A model generated the notes under the pieces. It was given only the letters and a program-made list of their open reading frames with translations, made no database searches and was not told the DNA's origin. From positions 640,244 to 704,243 of the forward strand of contig MU006240.1 in assembly GCA_010093685.1 (NCBI GenBank): 64,000 nt of DNA, written 5' to 3'. Source of the DNA: Ophiobolus disseminans (Eukaryota > Ascomycota > Dothideomycetes > Pleosporales > Phaeosphaeriaceae). Below, one piece after another: positions 45,484 through 57,226 of this stretch. Every line of letters begins with the position of its first letter. Position 1 is the first letter of the stretch. The position numbers and the translations under genes were made by a program.

Positions 45484-47688
45484 CTATCGAATGATCACCG
45501 TGCTGCATTGCGCCAGCGCAAAGAAATCCTCGCGCACATCCCACGCAACTCCCACACGACGCCACAGATCTCTGTCGCAGTGCTCCAGTAGCAGCATAGT
45601 CGAGGTCCCGAGTTCCAGAGCCCACAAGTGCACTTGATCCCATTGCACTCTTTGTATGTCTCGCTGGAAGTCTAGCTGGCCGATGACTTCTCTTTTTCGA
45701 TCTTCGTATACTAGGATGCGACCGGTTGCGGGGTCTATGGCATGCATGTCCTGCTCTGGATTGCTTGCGAAGCTGAACTTTTCTTCTGCGTTTACTATTT
45801 TGCTGATGGTCGACCAGTCTTTGCGGCGAGATGTAGGTTTCCGCAGAGGGCGCATGCGACTCTTGACGCAAATCTTCATAACGTGTTCTCCCCGCTTGAC
45901 AGCGTCCTCCGTACTACCCAGCCTTGCACTGTTATCGCCGTCGTCTCCCATGAACTCGAAATCAGACAGTCTCAAGCTTTTAACGTTAATCTCGATTGCA
46001 GTCTGAAGCGGAAGTACAGCCCATGACCACGACGGTAACAGCGGCGGCAAATTCTTGGGGTTGAGTGTGGGAGTCTCAACTGCTTGGTTAACTCGCCACG
46101 CGAGTCCTTCGGCCAGATTGTTCGCCCATAGGCCAGCCAGATACGCGTCTCGACTATCTGCACTGAGGTACTTTGCAGCCAGACCGGACAAGGCTGTTAG
46201 CCGATCAGACAATCTGCCCATACTTCGCAATGCATAGGACGTCACAATATCTGCCCAGAAAGCGTGTAGATCTTTTTTACCGTTATAAATGGCGAGCAGA
46301 AACTCCTGCGCCCGCGGCATTTGGGTATCGCGGTCCGAAGCCGAGTACAATGGTCTTTGTAGCGGTGTGGCTTCTTGTCCGTGTATGGGCCTCATTTCCA
46401 TCTCATGGCCCTTAGCGCAGGACCAATACATCCTGTTGCTGGAAACGTACAGCATTCGAGGACTCAACCTTTCTTCCTGGAGTGTCCAAGCGCGTTCAGC
46501 TAGCGGTGATCTCAGACGCAGCTCATTCAACGACATATCCGAAGTTGTCAGCCACTGGTGTCCGAGTCGACATAGCTCTGTTGTTTGGGTCCATGCCTCG
46601 CGCTGGTCGAGCAATTTTGCTGTGGCTTTGGTTGTAGCGCATGACATCAAGGTGAAGAGCGCGTTGGAATACACCAAGTGCATCTTGGCCACCTCTTTGC
46701 GTTTGTCTGGGCCGTCTTGGACGATACACAAAGCGTCGACCCAGGCATATTGAATATCCATTGCATGCACAATGCGAAGCGCATCCTGCACGGTACTAGG
46801 TAGATCAGACATAGGAAACCACTCACGCCGGAGATCCAAGTTGGCTAATGTGGTCTGTCCTCGCTCTACCTTGTCCATCTCAGTCTTTGAGAACATTTGT
46901 GTGTCACCCCAGCAGTAACTCAGGGCCACGTATTTACCCTGGTGGTGCTCGCACAGTCGTACCATTGCAGGCGACTTCACTTCGATCAGCAGCCGGGGGT
47001 TCTCGCTGCTCCACCTCAGGTTACCGCACTCGCCGACATGGTTTTCGATGCAAGTATCCAGCCAGCCCTTTGCCTGCTGAATCACAGCAGTATCGAGGCC
47101 GTTAGAGCGTAGCGCAAGGTGCCCGACTTTGTGACTGCTGCAGTTGACCATTCCAGCGTGTCCGGGCTGCCCTCTGATCTCCACATTCAAGAAGGTTCTG
47201 TGTGCGCCGTTTGCAGCAGTTGTTTGTTTCCAGCGGACCATCACCGCACCTTGCGTCTGTTGAACTTCATGCACCCCATCGAAAGTTACTTCTTCCAGGA
47301 CGAGTGATTGTCGGAACACTCGGCAAATCTGGCATTTGTGGGCGCACTTGTTTAGCTCGGCGAAGCTATTGTGCAAGACAACGCCCAAACCATCCTTTTG
47401 CCCTCCCAGGCTCCGCCGTAAGAGGGTATCGACATTGTCGCAGCCCGCACATTGGTTGAGATAATCAGGGTTCTGCCTCGTTTTGGACAAGCCTGGAGAT
47501 TTGGGGGATCTGGGGGACCGAGGTGATCTAGCGGACATCGGAGATCTGGGAGACCTAGGGGATCTTGGTGACTCTGGCCCCAAATTCCCTTGGTCGTCGG
47601 TATGTCGAGGGATCCCAAGGAGGTTGCGGAAGGTAGGCATGTTCCAATTTTGTGAGAAATCACTGAAGTCCTGATGCCGGAGAGTCAT
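45484..47688 (-). CDS. HET-domain protein with Ser-Pro-Arg repeat tract
   Basis: A single exon of 734 residues from the ATG at 47688 (MTLRHQDFSDF), the first ATG in a frame open further upstream. Residues ~40-66 are an SPR/SPK-rich tract (eight SPR/SPK units). A Cys-rich stretch follows (CAGCDNV; CAHKCQICRVF), common before HET domains. The HET domain spans about residues 253-420: KYVALSYCWGDT, AWVDALCIVQDGPDKRKEVAKM and LAERAWTLQEERLSPRMLYVS. The C-terminal 300 residues carry the usual variable extension (LPSWSWAVLPL). No NTPase or repeat domain is fused to it. HET domains are cell-death effectors in vegetative incompatibility; most genes of this large family have no assigned partner. There are no stops or signs of RIP, so it is probably functional. 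Confidence 0.88.
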   Translation of the reverse strand: MTLRHQDFSDFSQNWNMPTFRNLLGIPRHTDDQGNLGPESPRSPRSPRSPMSARSPRSPRSPKSPGLSKTRQNPDYLNQCAGCDNVDTLLRRSLGGQKDGLGVVLHNSFAELNKCAHKCQICRVFRQSLVLEEVTFDGVHEVQQTQGAVMVRWKQTTAANGAHRTFLNVEIRGQPGHAGMVNCSSHKVGHLALRSNGLDTAVIQQAKGWLDTCIENHVGECGNLRWSSENPRLLIEVKSPAMVRLCEHHQGKYVALSYCWGDTQMFSKTEMDKVERGQTTLANLDLRREWFPMSDLPSTVQDALRIVHAMDIQYAWVDALCIVQDGPDKRKEVAKMHLVYSNALFTLMSCATTKATAKLLDQREAWTQTTELCRLGHQWLTTSDMSLNELRLRSPLAERAWTLQEERLSPRMLYVSSNRMYWSCAKGHEMEMRPIHGQEATPLQRPLYSASDRDTQMPRAQEFLLAIYNGKKDLHAFWADIVTSYALRSMGRLSDRLTALSGLAAKYLSADSRDAYLAGLWANNLAEGLAWRVNQAVETPTLNPKNLPPLLPSWSWAVLPLQTAIEINVKSLRLSDFEFMGDDGDNSARLGSTEDAVKRGEHVMKICVKSRMRPLRKPTSRRKDWSTISKIVNAEEKFSFASNPEQDMHAIDPATGRILVYEDRKREVIGQLDFQRDIQRVQWDQVHLWALELGTSTMLLLEHCDRDLWRRVGVAWDVREDFFALAQCSTVIIR

Positions 47689-48395
47689 AATGTCTTCTTC
47701 ACATTGTTGCCTTGTGGGGGTTAACAAGGCTGCGCAGAGCCGCAAAGAGCTCAGCCCAGCTGAGGAAGCAAAGTCATGGTCTCGGGCGTTGTATTGAACC
47801 GAGTTCGCTGACCACCATATAGCATAGCCAAGTCGCGATCAACAGGATGTGTCCGATATAAAGAACACTGACGCAATGGCGCATTTAGCATCCATACACC
47901 GTCCTGATAGGAATGAAAGGTCGCCTGACATTAACGTAAGCACATGCTGCCAAGATGCTCATGGTAAGCCTAAGCCTTACCCAATGCGGTCCATTGCGCG
48001 CCAGCCTTGCTTTCATGGGGCCAAAATGCATTTAAGCCCCAAAAGTCGGAACATGATGCCCAATATAGACATTGAAAAGGCCCATGGTATGCTGAGCCTA
48101 TCGACCGGTGTTTGTTTCGCGCAGCACGATTGGCCGAATTCACCGACGCCGGTGAGTAGCTGGAGGATTGTTAAGGCATCCAGCCATGTGCGCAGACCTT
48201 GGACGGCACCTAGAGGGTGACACGAGTGTCGTGCGGCGGACCGGGCCATTCGCGCGGTGGAGATATAAGTGTCGAAAGCCGCGCTCTACCGCCAGTGCTT
48301 CGTTTTACCAACTACCAAACCAATACTCCTTGCAGTCGCTCTTCGTCGATCATAACCTTGAAACAAAGATAGTAAAAGCTAACGTCATAGTCGGC
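47689..48395. other. Divergent promoter region between HET and membrane-protein genes
   Basis: The two genes diverge from this 707-bp stretch. ORFs on both strands here look spurious. I did not identify specific binding sites. Confidence 0.4.
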
Positions 48396-49145
48396 ATGTC
48401 CTTCGGTCACAAGAAGCTATGGCAGCTCTCGCATAGCCTGTCTATATTCTTTGCCGTTCTTCTCTTCACGGCTGGCTTCCTTTGTGTTCTGCTATGGACC
48501 AACGACATCGTCCACACTGAGACGAGCGCTGGTGGCCCTGCCACAAACACATTTACGCAGTTCAGCCCGGCGGTTTCTACGTTTAGCATCACCTACAACG
48601 TGGTACGTTCCCTGACATCCATATCCCTCATATCACGTGCTTGACTAAGACCATTTTCTCTCACAGGCAATCTTCGGCACAGCGTGGAACGCCATATTCT
48701 ACGTCACGCTACTCGTACTGGAGCGTGACTCGTTGCCGCTGTCCACGCCACGCCTTCGCTACGAGGTCGAGAAGGCAGCAGTAGTTGTTGCCGTTGCCGG
48801 GAATGCCATTTATTCCGTCGCATGCATTGCACTCATGGCCACGCTTGCACGATTAGCAGCCGACGCCAGCTCCATACCCAAAGATCCCGACAGTCTTGCG
48901 TCGGTCAAGGTGGCCTCAAGCGCTACAGATCGACGAGCAGGCCAAGGAATGACTGCTGCCATTGCCGGGCTCGCAGCGTAAGTGCAAGCTGTTCTCGTGG
49001 CGATCTGGAAATGATACTAATGCTGAATAGAGCCGCGGCAATATGGGCGTGTGTAATGGACGTGTTGCAGGAGCAAAATAGTCCTCATAGACGTGCTATC
49101 AAGGAAGAGCCGCAACGTGACGGGGCAGCCGATAAGCAGGCATAG
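48396..49145 (+). CDS. Uncharacterised four-helix membrane protein
   Basis: Exons are 48396-48602, 48667-48977 and 49031-49145 (210 residues), with clean donors (GTACGT, GTAAGT) and acceptors (CACAG, AATAG) in phase. Hydrophobic segments lie at about residues 14-34 (LSIFFAVLLFTAGFLCVLLW), 67-85 (YNVAIFGTAWNAIFYVTLLV), 103-125 (VVVAVAGNAIYSVACIALMA) and 162-177 (AAIAGLAAAAAIWACVMDVL). The N-terminus is short and polar and the C-terminus is charged and hydrophilic. This four-helix layout resembles MARVEL-like or SUR7-like small fungal membrane proteins, but no signature is decisive. It is transcribed divergently from the HET gene. Confidence 0.7.
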
Positions 49146-52100
49146 AAGCTCAGTACGGAGAAGGGAGGAAGAAAGCTTAAGGACAGAAATAAGACGACGG
49201 AAGAACAGTTGAAGACACACGACTAACCGGGGCGGGCTTTGCAACCGTTTTCCACAAACGAGCCAACGCTATGGGCTTCCCAGTAATATGGTCTGGACAA
49301 GAGAACTTCGAAAACGCATTCAAGAAAGAGTATGGTGTTGCACCGAGTTCCAACGACGGTAGCTGGGAAATATATATGCTCCGATTCCGAATTTGGCCCT
49401 ATCGAAGTCAATGACTTCACGACTGCTCCTCGTTGGTCGTGAAAGCCGGAAACAGCTCGATTTTTTAAAGATACCTTGGAGGCGTATATGCCTACACAAC
49501 TCCCCTCTAAGTGGACTACGAGTCTATACAGGCTTGTCTTTAAGCTCTTTGTAAGATTAGATACCCTGAATAATGTTATCTGTACGAAGAATAGCAGTAG
49601 GCGTGCGTTTGAGTGTTCATGTTCTAACTTTCACGACTTACCGAGAGCTACCTTCTTCTTAGACGAAGAACACGTTTTAACGACGGCCGATAATATCGAC
49701 GATGTTGCTCGATGGTTTGCAGTGATGCACTTTAGCTACAGCGACAACGAGCAAGACGTCAAGCGGGTGCATGGAACACCTCGCGTGTTTGCGAAGACGC
49801 AGTTTGCGAAGGGTGATGGATTGTCAACGCCTGGCGGATCTTACACGACGTCAAGCGCCACGCGAATGTGCAGCGCATAGCTTCAGCATACCTCGATCAT
49901 GCAGCGTAATACTCATATCTCGTTCTGACGCCAAAGTAACGACTTTTGCTCTCTTCAGTTTCCAGGGTGAACGACGCCAAGGCTTGCTGGAAATAAGGCT
50001 TCCGATGGCTTGGAAAGTTGTCATTGGTCTCGAGTACGCAAAGTGTGCAGCCGTTACTGTTTCTGGTGTGCCGTTACGAAGCGGCGAGCGTAGGGGTGTT
50101 GGTCGCGCTTGGCGTCATGTGCAACCCTTGCTTGATGATTGGTGGCCGGACTAACATCCGAGCACACTACCCCTGGGAATTGCTGACCTGGACACTTTTT
50201 ACCCCGTTGGCACGAAGACCGGGAAGTTAATCCAATGCAAAGGAGATTTGAATTAAAACGGTCTCTGTAGCATCTTGTCCCTGAATAAGAGGAGTCAGAT
50301 AGCTGGACGTACTTCGGGACCTAGGTATCGATCAGCTTCGCATGCGTGCCGCCGTCTGCCGTGGGGTAGTTGCGTCGTCAGCAAAGGGAGTGCATCTGCA
50401 TGCGCCGTTAGAAATGGCGAGCATCGGTATTCTCTGCACGTTGTGTTGGTTAGCTTACGGGACGTCCACCGCGTTGCTTTTTCTCTCCTTGCGCCAGAAC
50501 CCCACCATCTGACAACGTTTCTGATTGCAGATTCGCGAGGGGTGGCTAGCGAGCCGCGTCTCTTGTTTGTTGTATGCCGTACTATAAGCACGTCCTGCAC
50601 GTCTTACTTGCTAGATGTACGGTGGCTGACGCAGTCTCCCAGGTATAGTGGACATTTGTGCTAAGTCGCTATAGCCAGGACGACAAGCTGAAATATTTGT
50701 GCCGCCAGAGATGCATGTTAGTCTTCTTGTGTGATCTGATGCTGGGAAGTGCGTTTGGGTGTCTTGGTAGGCATGTCAAACTAAAATTAAAGCCCTGGCA
50801 ACATCACGCCATAAAGGCGAAAAATGCAAAAAATCGACCGGTCCAGGACTGGCCATGGAGTTTGCCGGGTGCTGGCCTCGATTGAGATGTATGCGCGGGG
50901 ATTGATTTGTTGACACGCGGAGCACCTTGCCTGAGGGGTACATACTGGCGAAGCTTGATTGTAGATCGACGTTGCGTCTGGTGCGCTTTATGAAGTCAAG
51001 ACTGGCAGCAACGTGCGCTAGCCACAGATTCTCGCAGCAGCTCGCTCGCTACACGGAGGGGCAAACCAACAGTATACCCTCATCATTAGTGAATACATAC
51101 AGGCACCGGAGGCAGATAATCAAACGTTAGATGTATTCGTCGATGGTGTGTTCCTCGAGGTTTCGAGGGACATTAGAAGCGCCGACAAGATTCCGTCCCC
51201 GCACTGAGTGCGATACGCGAACGAGCGCCTCATGAGACGCAAGCGTAGCCTAGCTCAACATCCTCGTCTCGACCGGCACTCGTTCTTCCTGTGGTGATCA
51301 AGTACGGAATGCATCGCCTCTTGAGATTGCGTGGCTGTTTCGTATGTTTAAGATCGTGTTGTGGATTGAAACTTTATCTGTCGATCACATCTCAACTCTA
51401 CTTCGAACATGCCGAAAGAGCCTGGAAAATCAAATTCGTAACGACGAGACTGGTCGAACAAGTCGGTGTCATGCATCTAGTCGTAGCGACGAGCCATCGG
51501 GGCAAAGGTAGGCAGTCTGGTGGCTAGAGTGTCCAAATAGAGAGCGAGCGCACAGTCAACGTGGGGTTCGACATTTGAAACGAAGCCAGGCTCAGATCGT
51601 CGATCAGATGATATGCAGCCGCGAATATGTTTGGCAAGGCCGCTGCGGGTGGTCGGCGGCGCGTGTTTGCGCTCTCGCCTCTACGTGTCGTCCGGCAGCG
51701 CAGGACACATTTACTTTTTTTTCGCTGACGATGGCGCAGACGCCATGCAGTGCTGGTCGCACAAGACCAGGCGATCTTGCGCGGGCCGATAAGCTAGTGT
51801 GTTTTAGGCGTCGCGTCTGTGCCATCCCTGCAACCGTTGGAGCACCGTGAAACAGATTTTGACAGGTCGGGAACACAGCGACACGGCATGCGATGGGTGC
51901 GGTTGTACGCAATCAACATTCCGCAAAGAGACTTGCTGGCCTCACGACAGTGCGTATGACCGTCGAATTCCGCGTTTTCAAGGTCGCTGACCTCGGGATG
52001 TGGAGACGACCTAGTCGTGGGAGCAATTGACAGCCGGCGACTGCAACGCAGGTGGTCTGCATGCAACGTTGGTCGACGTTTTGATGTGTCGTTTGTGATG

Positions 52101-53751
52101 CTGGATCGATGCCTTGTAATTTGTGTTCTGATGAATGTCGGTTGGAATTTGGAATGACGAGTGCTCTTGGAACCCAAACGCCCCTAGGCTGGTCTCGTAA
52201 TGTGAACATGCTTTGAAAGTACTCAGCAAACGGACGCTTGCTGGCGTATTCGTTTCTAGACTACCGGTCGAGATTATCTTGGGTCTCGTCACGCTTCACC
52301 TCTTGCTGATCGGTTGCCGTTGCCCTTGGCCGTGCGCGAAGGCAATGCAAGGACCCTTTGGAAATATTGGTTCCACCCGTAGCCGTTAACGACGTGGGTG
52401 AAGACGATTCACACTCCCACAGCCCTGCTAGGTCAGGGTGCCATGCGTGAATGCTGTGCAGAATTGTAGGGTACATTCCTACAGGTGCCAACGAGTCGCG
52501 GCTGGGGAAGAGTGTCATGTTGCGCGCGTCTGTGAGCTCCTGAGTCACGGCACGACTCAGGGCTGCAAGGGCGGGGAGGCTGCTGGAGTGGATGGCAAAG
52601 GCTGCAGTTGACCGTGGCGCGGCAGGCAGCCTCGGGCGGGCCAGTCAATACTGCCGTATGCCGAGACAGCAAACGTCGTGCCAGAATGGTCAAGACGCGT
52701 GCATCAGCCTTGTAGTGCTATCTGATGCGTGTGCGTGACTTGAGTGGGCGGCTTCCTGCTCCACTGGATCTGCGAGCTAAGGCGAGCGCGGCAGAGCGTT
52801 TCTGGCCGGGTAATGTTGGCCTGCGGTGGACGGAGAAATGAACGTGCAAGAGATGGCAAATTGGAGACGCCCCGGCTTGGGCGAGGTTGAGGGCTGGTGC
52901 AGCGGCTGTTTCCCTCCAAAAGTGCCGTCGTGGTGCGGACCCTGGCCGGATGGGGAAGCAGCGGCCTGCATGCTGGCGGCGCAGAGTGAGTCGCCGTGAG
53001 AGACTAGGCGACGACTACGAGGAGGCTTGCTGCAGGATCGGACGTCGAGAAACGAGTGCAATTGGGCGCGGGCGCTGCAGAAGTCACCAACAGTGCGCTG
53101 CAGCACAGGTCAGGATATCCCCGTCGCGATTGATCCCCCGGCTGCATAGCTAGCTGGCTATGGCGTGAGGGAACCTTGCCTTTCCGCACGGAGCCAACGG
53201 CTGTGGTGGTAGACTCGTCGCACTTCTACTCATTGCAAACGGCAGCGGCAAAGCTCCAATATCTTCGAGAGGTACCGTCTGACCGGCTCGCTGCAATGGC
53301 TCCATTATAAAACACTTGCGCATCCCCAGCTCTCCCTTCTGGACGCTCCGACCCCTTCCCCCCGTACATATCTCTGTTCCTCTGCAGCTTCGAGGTACCT
53401 TGCGTGCTGCCAGCTGCTGCCCTCTGCTCTGCCCTTCCGTCTCTCCCTCGGCCAGACGCCCACAAGCCCAGGACGCTCCTTCACCCGCGCCAGCACTCGC
53501 CGGTCGTGCCTGCCCCGCGCACACATCGATCCTTCTTATCTCGTCGAGCCGCGCTCCGCACCCTCTCGCGCCTGCCTCCATTGTTCTGCGTCGAGAAGGA
53601 GCTCCCCGCGGATCCGCCAATCAGCGCGTCCAGGGCCCCACCCCGCCTTCCTCCCACAGCTCCGCGACGCCCTCCACGCTCACACGGCAGGCGCTCCCCG
53701 CCGTGCAACCTGCAACTCCTCCCACCCGCCGACACGCCTGCCCTAGCCAGC
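49146..53751. other. 4.6-kb gene-poor stretch
   Basis: No convincing gene. The best candidate is a plus-strand ORF at 49476-49880 (134 codons, including RATFFLDEEHVLTTADNIDD), unrecognised and without a clear start context. From about 53300 the sequence is CT-rich, typical of a fungal promoter and 5' leader, and belongs to the small gene that follows. Confidence 0.4.
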
Positions 53752-53898
53752 ATGTGCGTCAAGGTGGTACACAAATATGGCTGCGGCCATGAGGTCGTGG
53801 AGAAGGCCCCCTGCGCGACGTCGAGAACAACGAATTGCAATGTGAACAACGTCAAGACGGTCAAGCACGACGAAAAGTGTGATTCATGCGACCGCTAA
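53752..53898 (+). CDS. Small conserved Cys/His protein (48 residues)
   Basis: The ATG at 53752 begins MCVKVVHKYGCGHEVVEKAP. The protein has six Cys (positions 2, 11, 21, 29, 43 and 46) and two His in the first half, ending CDSCDR before TAA. The CGH and C-x2-C spacing suggests metal binding. Similar ~50-residue proteins are known to me as hypothetical products in related fungi, but no function is established. It sits in a long frame open upstream, but the CT-rich, Pro-rich upstream part looks like leader. An intron after the stop is possible but not needed. Confidence 0.6.
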   Translation: MCVKVVHKYGCGHEVVEKAPCATSRTTNCNVNNVKTVKHDEKCDSCDR

Positions 53899-55918
53899 TA
53901 GGTACCCCTCCCTCGCCTCGAACCCTCTGCGCGTTACACGTGTCTGACGACTCTCTGTAGCGTGCAACCGTAGACTTTATCCGGACGATACCCCACGACG
54001 GGCCACAGCACGCTGCGTGTGCTCAACCTGCCGACCCAAGTCGTACCTCTGCGCACTGGTCGCGAGTAGCCTACATTCTGGGCGCAACGAGCTCCTGTCT
54101 AGAGTCTCTAGCCCACAGCTGCATTTCACGGCGTCACAGGGAACAAAAGTATTGGCGTTTCAGGGCATTGGGATTCACTTGGACGTGGAGCACCGTGGGT
54201 CCGGCGTTTGGAGTACAGGGCTGGTGCCATGCCATTTCCCAACTTGTATTACTCTGCTTTGATCCGGCCCCATGGGCATCAGCTTTTCTTAATTGCGTCG
54301 ATCGCGCCATGAGCCGACGATGAACCATACAGGTTCTTTCTTTTCGTTTCGTTATCGTTAATACGACATCGTACTGGTCACCCTTGTAGACCACAGCAGC
54401 AGCTCAGTGACAGCAAGTCAATTAATGCACAGGCGTCCGAGAAGGAGCATTTTGCTCTGGCAGCGGACAGCCGTCTTTCAACGTTGAGCTGTACATGTAT
54501 CGTGCCTTGTGCAGATGGCCAACACTTAACTTTGCGCCAATGAGGTGGGGTTGATCTGCCAGACAGTGACAGGCTGCGCTGTATATGCACCACCGTTCCG
54601 TTCCTCGCCAATTGCTGTCGCTTGCAGCCCACCAAACTGTTCGCTAGTGACGGCTCGGACGGAACAGTCAAACCGCAACTACCAGCTCATCAGCTTCCAT
54701 ATTGCTATATAACATTTGGTAACACAGCCTTGCCCTCGAAACCAGGTAATCGCAGACGACACGACCACACATCTCTACAGCCGGGCTCTGATAGGGCACG
54801 ATAAAGGACGTTTCTACTATTGACCATGCAACAGATGTCAGGCTCTGTGCAAGGCACATATGTCGACCTGAAGACCTCCTCAACGAGAGAGTGAGACAAC
54901 CTCAGGATCATGACTGCATCACGGTCCTTCCGCTTCAGCAGAGGGACGGGCCGTGACTATCGTGGCAAACACAGTCAGCGGTGCCTCTTGGCCAAAACGT
55001 CAAAGAGCGATTGTGTAACAAGCAACAACCGAAATTCTGCGGTTCGCCTTGAACGGTGAAGATCTCGAGTTTGCATGTGATGCTGAAACTACGACGCGGC
55101 CATTGTATACAGGATGGCACGATCGCCATATAGCCGAGTGTCAAAGGTATATGTGAATCTACTATGCGTCAGGTCCCGCATTCGCTCGCATGCAGCCAAC
55201 CGGGAAAACGTTCTTCTAGAAGCCATTCAGCCTAACAGCTTTGATTGGCTTAGCCGAGAGCTGAGCCACGAGGCCGTATGAGACATGGTCGTTCTCACAC
55301 ATGACCTCCGCCACATGTTCCTGGTTGAATGCTGGCTGTATCGGTAGAAGGCTTGCTCATGGACTAGTATGGCCGAAGATACTATAAGGGTGTTGGTGCG
55401 CCGTCGATTGGCGTCACCAGTCCAATATATATCAGAGCCCAGCATTGCAGACAACACCTAGTCGTAACCCTGGTTCAGTATGCGTTCCGCCTTGCTCCTT
55501 CATGAACCTGGAAACTCTACAGACGATCTGCGGCATGAGAGCGCCACGATGTGCCCATGCAGCGACGCAATGCGGCTCTTCTGTCCACCATATGTCAAGC
55601 CCAGGTGACTCTATCTACCTGCTCGTTTAAGCGATAGCGCTGCGCGGCGGTCTAAACATGGGGAGCGATAAATTGCGCATGAATTTTCGAGATAGCCTTG
55701 CAGCAAGTCGGTTCGGTACTGATGCGGATGTCAAGCATCGTACGAAAAGATGAGGGGACAATCACGTTGTTGGTGGTCCATGGACGGTGTTAAGAGATGA
55801 CGCTAGCGGCGCTAAGCGGTCGGGGCGGCCAAGTGCCTGCGCTCGGGCGGTGGATTTCCATATCCGGAACCTCACTCGTCTAGACGGCTTGCCAACCCCA
55901 ACCCCTCTATTCCCAGCA
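53899..55918. other. Intergenic, no gene seen
   Basis: About 2 kb without supportable coding potential on either strand. It includes the 3' flank of the small Cys/His gene and the mdm12 promoter. No repeats or RNA genes were recognised. Confidence 0.4.
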
Positions 55919-57226
55919 ATGTCCATCGATATCAACTGGGATACACTCACAGACGGTGCAGATGGAATCTCACGCGCAGAAACCATACGAGCCTTCATTC
56001 ACGACAGGTTCCAGCAGGTGACCTTGCCGCGATTCATCCGATCTGTCCACGTCCACTCGTTCGACTTCGGGAGTGCTTCCCCTGAAATTGAGATCAAAGA
56101 CATCTGCGATCCTCTACCGGACTTCTATGAGGAAGACGAAGATTATCCAGACGAAGGCGAAGATGACGACGACGAAACAGGGCTCGATAGTGATTCCCGC
56201 CATCCTAGCCATTCTGTGAATACATCTTCCAAGGACCGACACTCGAGGGATACTGGCAGGCGCACTTCACACTCGGAAGACCAGACAGCAGCTCAATCTC
56301 ATCTGCTCTCGTCCCGTCACAACACGAAGACCCCTGCTGGTCGTTCTTCAATTGCACGCCATGAACAGCTAGCCAGCCCTCTGCTCCACAGAGTCTTGAC
56401 ACCAGGCATTCCTGGTGGCACATCCAACATCAACTACTTTCATCTCCCATTAAGTGCAGGCCTCTCAGGTGCAACCACGCCTCTTGCTGCCGTAGCTGGC
56501 GCGCAGTTGCAGGGTTGGCTAGACAATCCTTATGGTCGGCCGTCAACGCCGACGAACATGCGTCTCCGTCATGCAGCATCGTTCAACTCTCTTACGCTTA
56601 CACCGCAGTCCCATCCAGACCCTAGTTCACGACCGTCGTCGCGACACCAGCATGAGGACGAAAGAAGTAGGTCCTTTGCCGATTCGGATGACACATCCTC
56701 CAAGCATGGGTACTCTAGGACCCCGTCTGCGTCACCCCACCGCATGCGGGAGAAGAGCTCAGAGGATATACAAGTTGTAGCCCACGTGCAGTACTCTGGA
56801 GACGTCAAGATGTCGCTTACTGCAGAGATCCTCCTAGATTACCCCATGGAGAGCTTCGTCGGCATCCCTCTAAAGCTCAACATCACTGGACTTACCTTTG
56901 ATGGTGTCGCCATTTTGGCTTACATCAAGAAGCGAGCTCACTTTTGTTTTCTTTCCCCAGATGATGCAGAAGCTCTGGTAGGAAGCGAGACTGCTTTCGC
57001 CGGGCTTCAAACCGATGCCCACGGTGAAAATGCCCAGCCTATACAACGGCCCAAGATTGGTGGCCTTCTCGAGAATATTCGAGTGGAAAGTGAGATTGGC
57101 GGACAAGGCTCTGGCAAGCAAGTACTTAAGAATGTGGGCAAAGTGGAATCGTTCGTTCTGGAGCAGGTTAGGCGCATCTTCGAAGATGAGTTCGTTTACC
57201 CGAGCTTCTGGACTTTCCTTGTTTGA
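55919..57226 (+). CDS. mdm12: Mdm12, ERMES complex lipid-transfer subunit
   Basis: A single exon of 435 residues. The ATG at 55919 was chosen because MSIDINWDTLT is the conserved Mdm12 N-terminus; the open frame extends 44 codons further upstream without similarity. The SMP-type lipid-binding domain is split, as usual in filamentous fungi. The first part covers residues ~1-75 (HDRFQQVTLPRFIRSVHV; EIEIKDICDPLPDFYEED). A long acidic and Ser-rich insertion follows. The second part starts at about residue 284 (IQVVAHVQYSGDVKMSLTAE; NITGLTFDGVAILAYIKKR; PKIGGLLENIRVESEIG) and runs to the C-terminus (DEFVYPSFWTFLV). It bridges Mmm1 in the ER and Mdm34 in the mitochondrial outer membrane and passes phospholipids between them. 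Intact. Confidence 0.96.
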   Translation: MSIDINWDTLTDGADGISRAETIRAFIHDRFQQVTLPRFIRSVHVHSFDFGSASPEIEIKDICDPLPDFYEEDEDYPDEGEDDDDETGLDSDSRHPSHSVNTSSKDRHSRDTGRRTSHSEDQTAAQSHLLSSRHNTKTPAGRSSIARHEQLASPLLHRVLTPGIPGGTSNINYFHLPLSAGLSGATTPLAAVAGAQLQGWLDNPYGRPSTPTNMRLRHAASFNSLTLTPQSHPDPSSRPSSRHQHEDERSRSFADSDDTSSKHGYSRTPSASPHRMREKSSEDIQVVAHVQYSGDVKMSLTAEILLDYPMESFVGIPLKLNITGLTFDGVAILAYIKKRAHFCFLSPDDAEALVGSETAFAGLQTDAHGENAQPIQRPKIGGLLENIRVESEIGGQGSGKQVLKNVGKVESFVLEQVRRIFEDEFVYPSFWTFLV

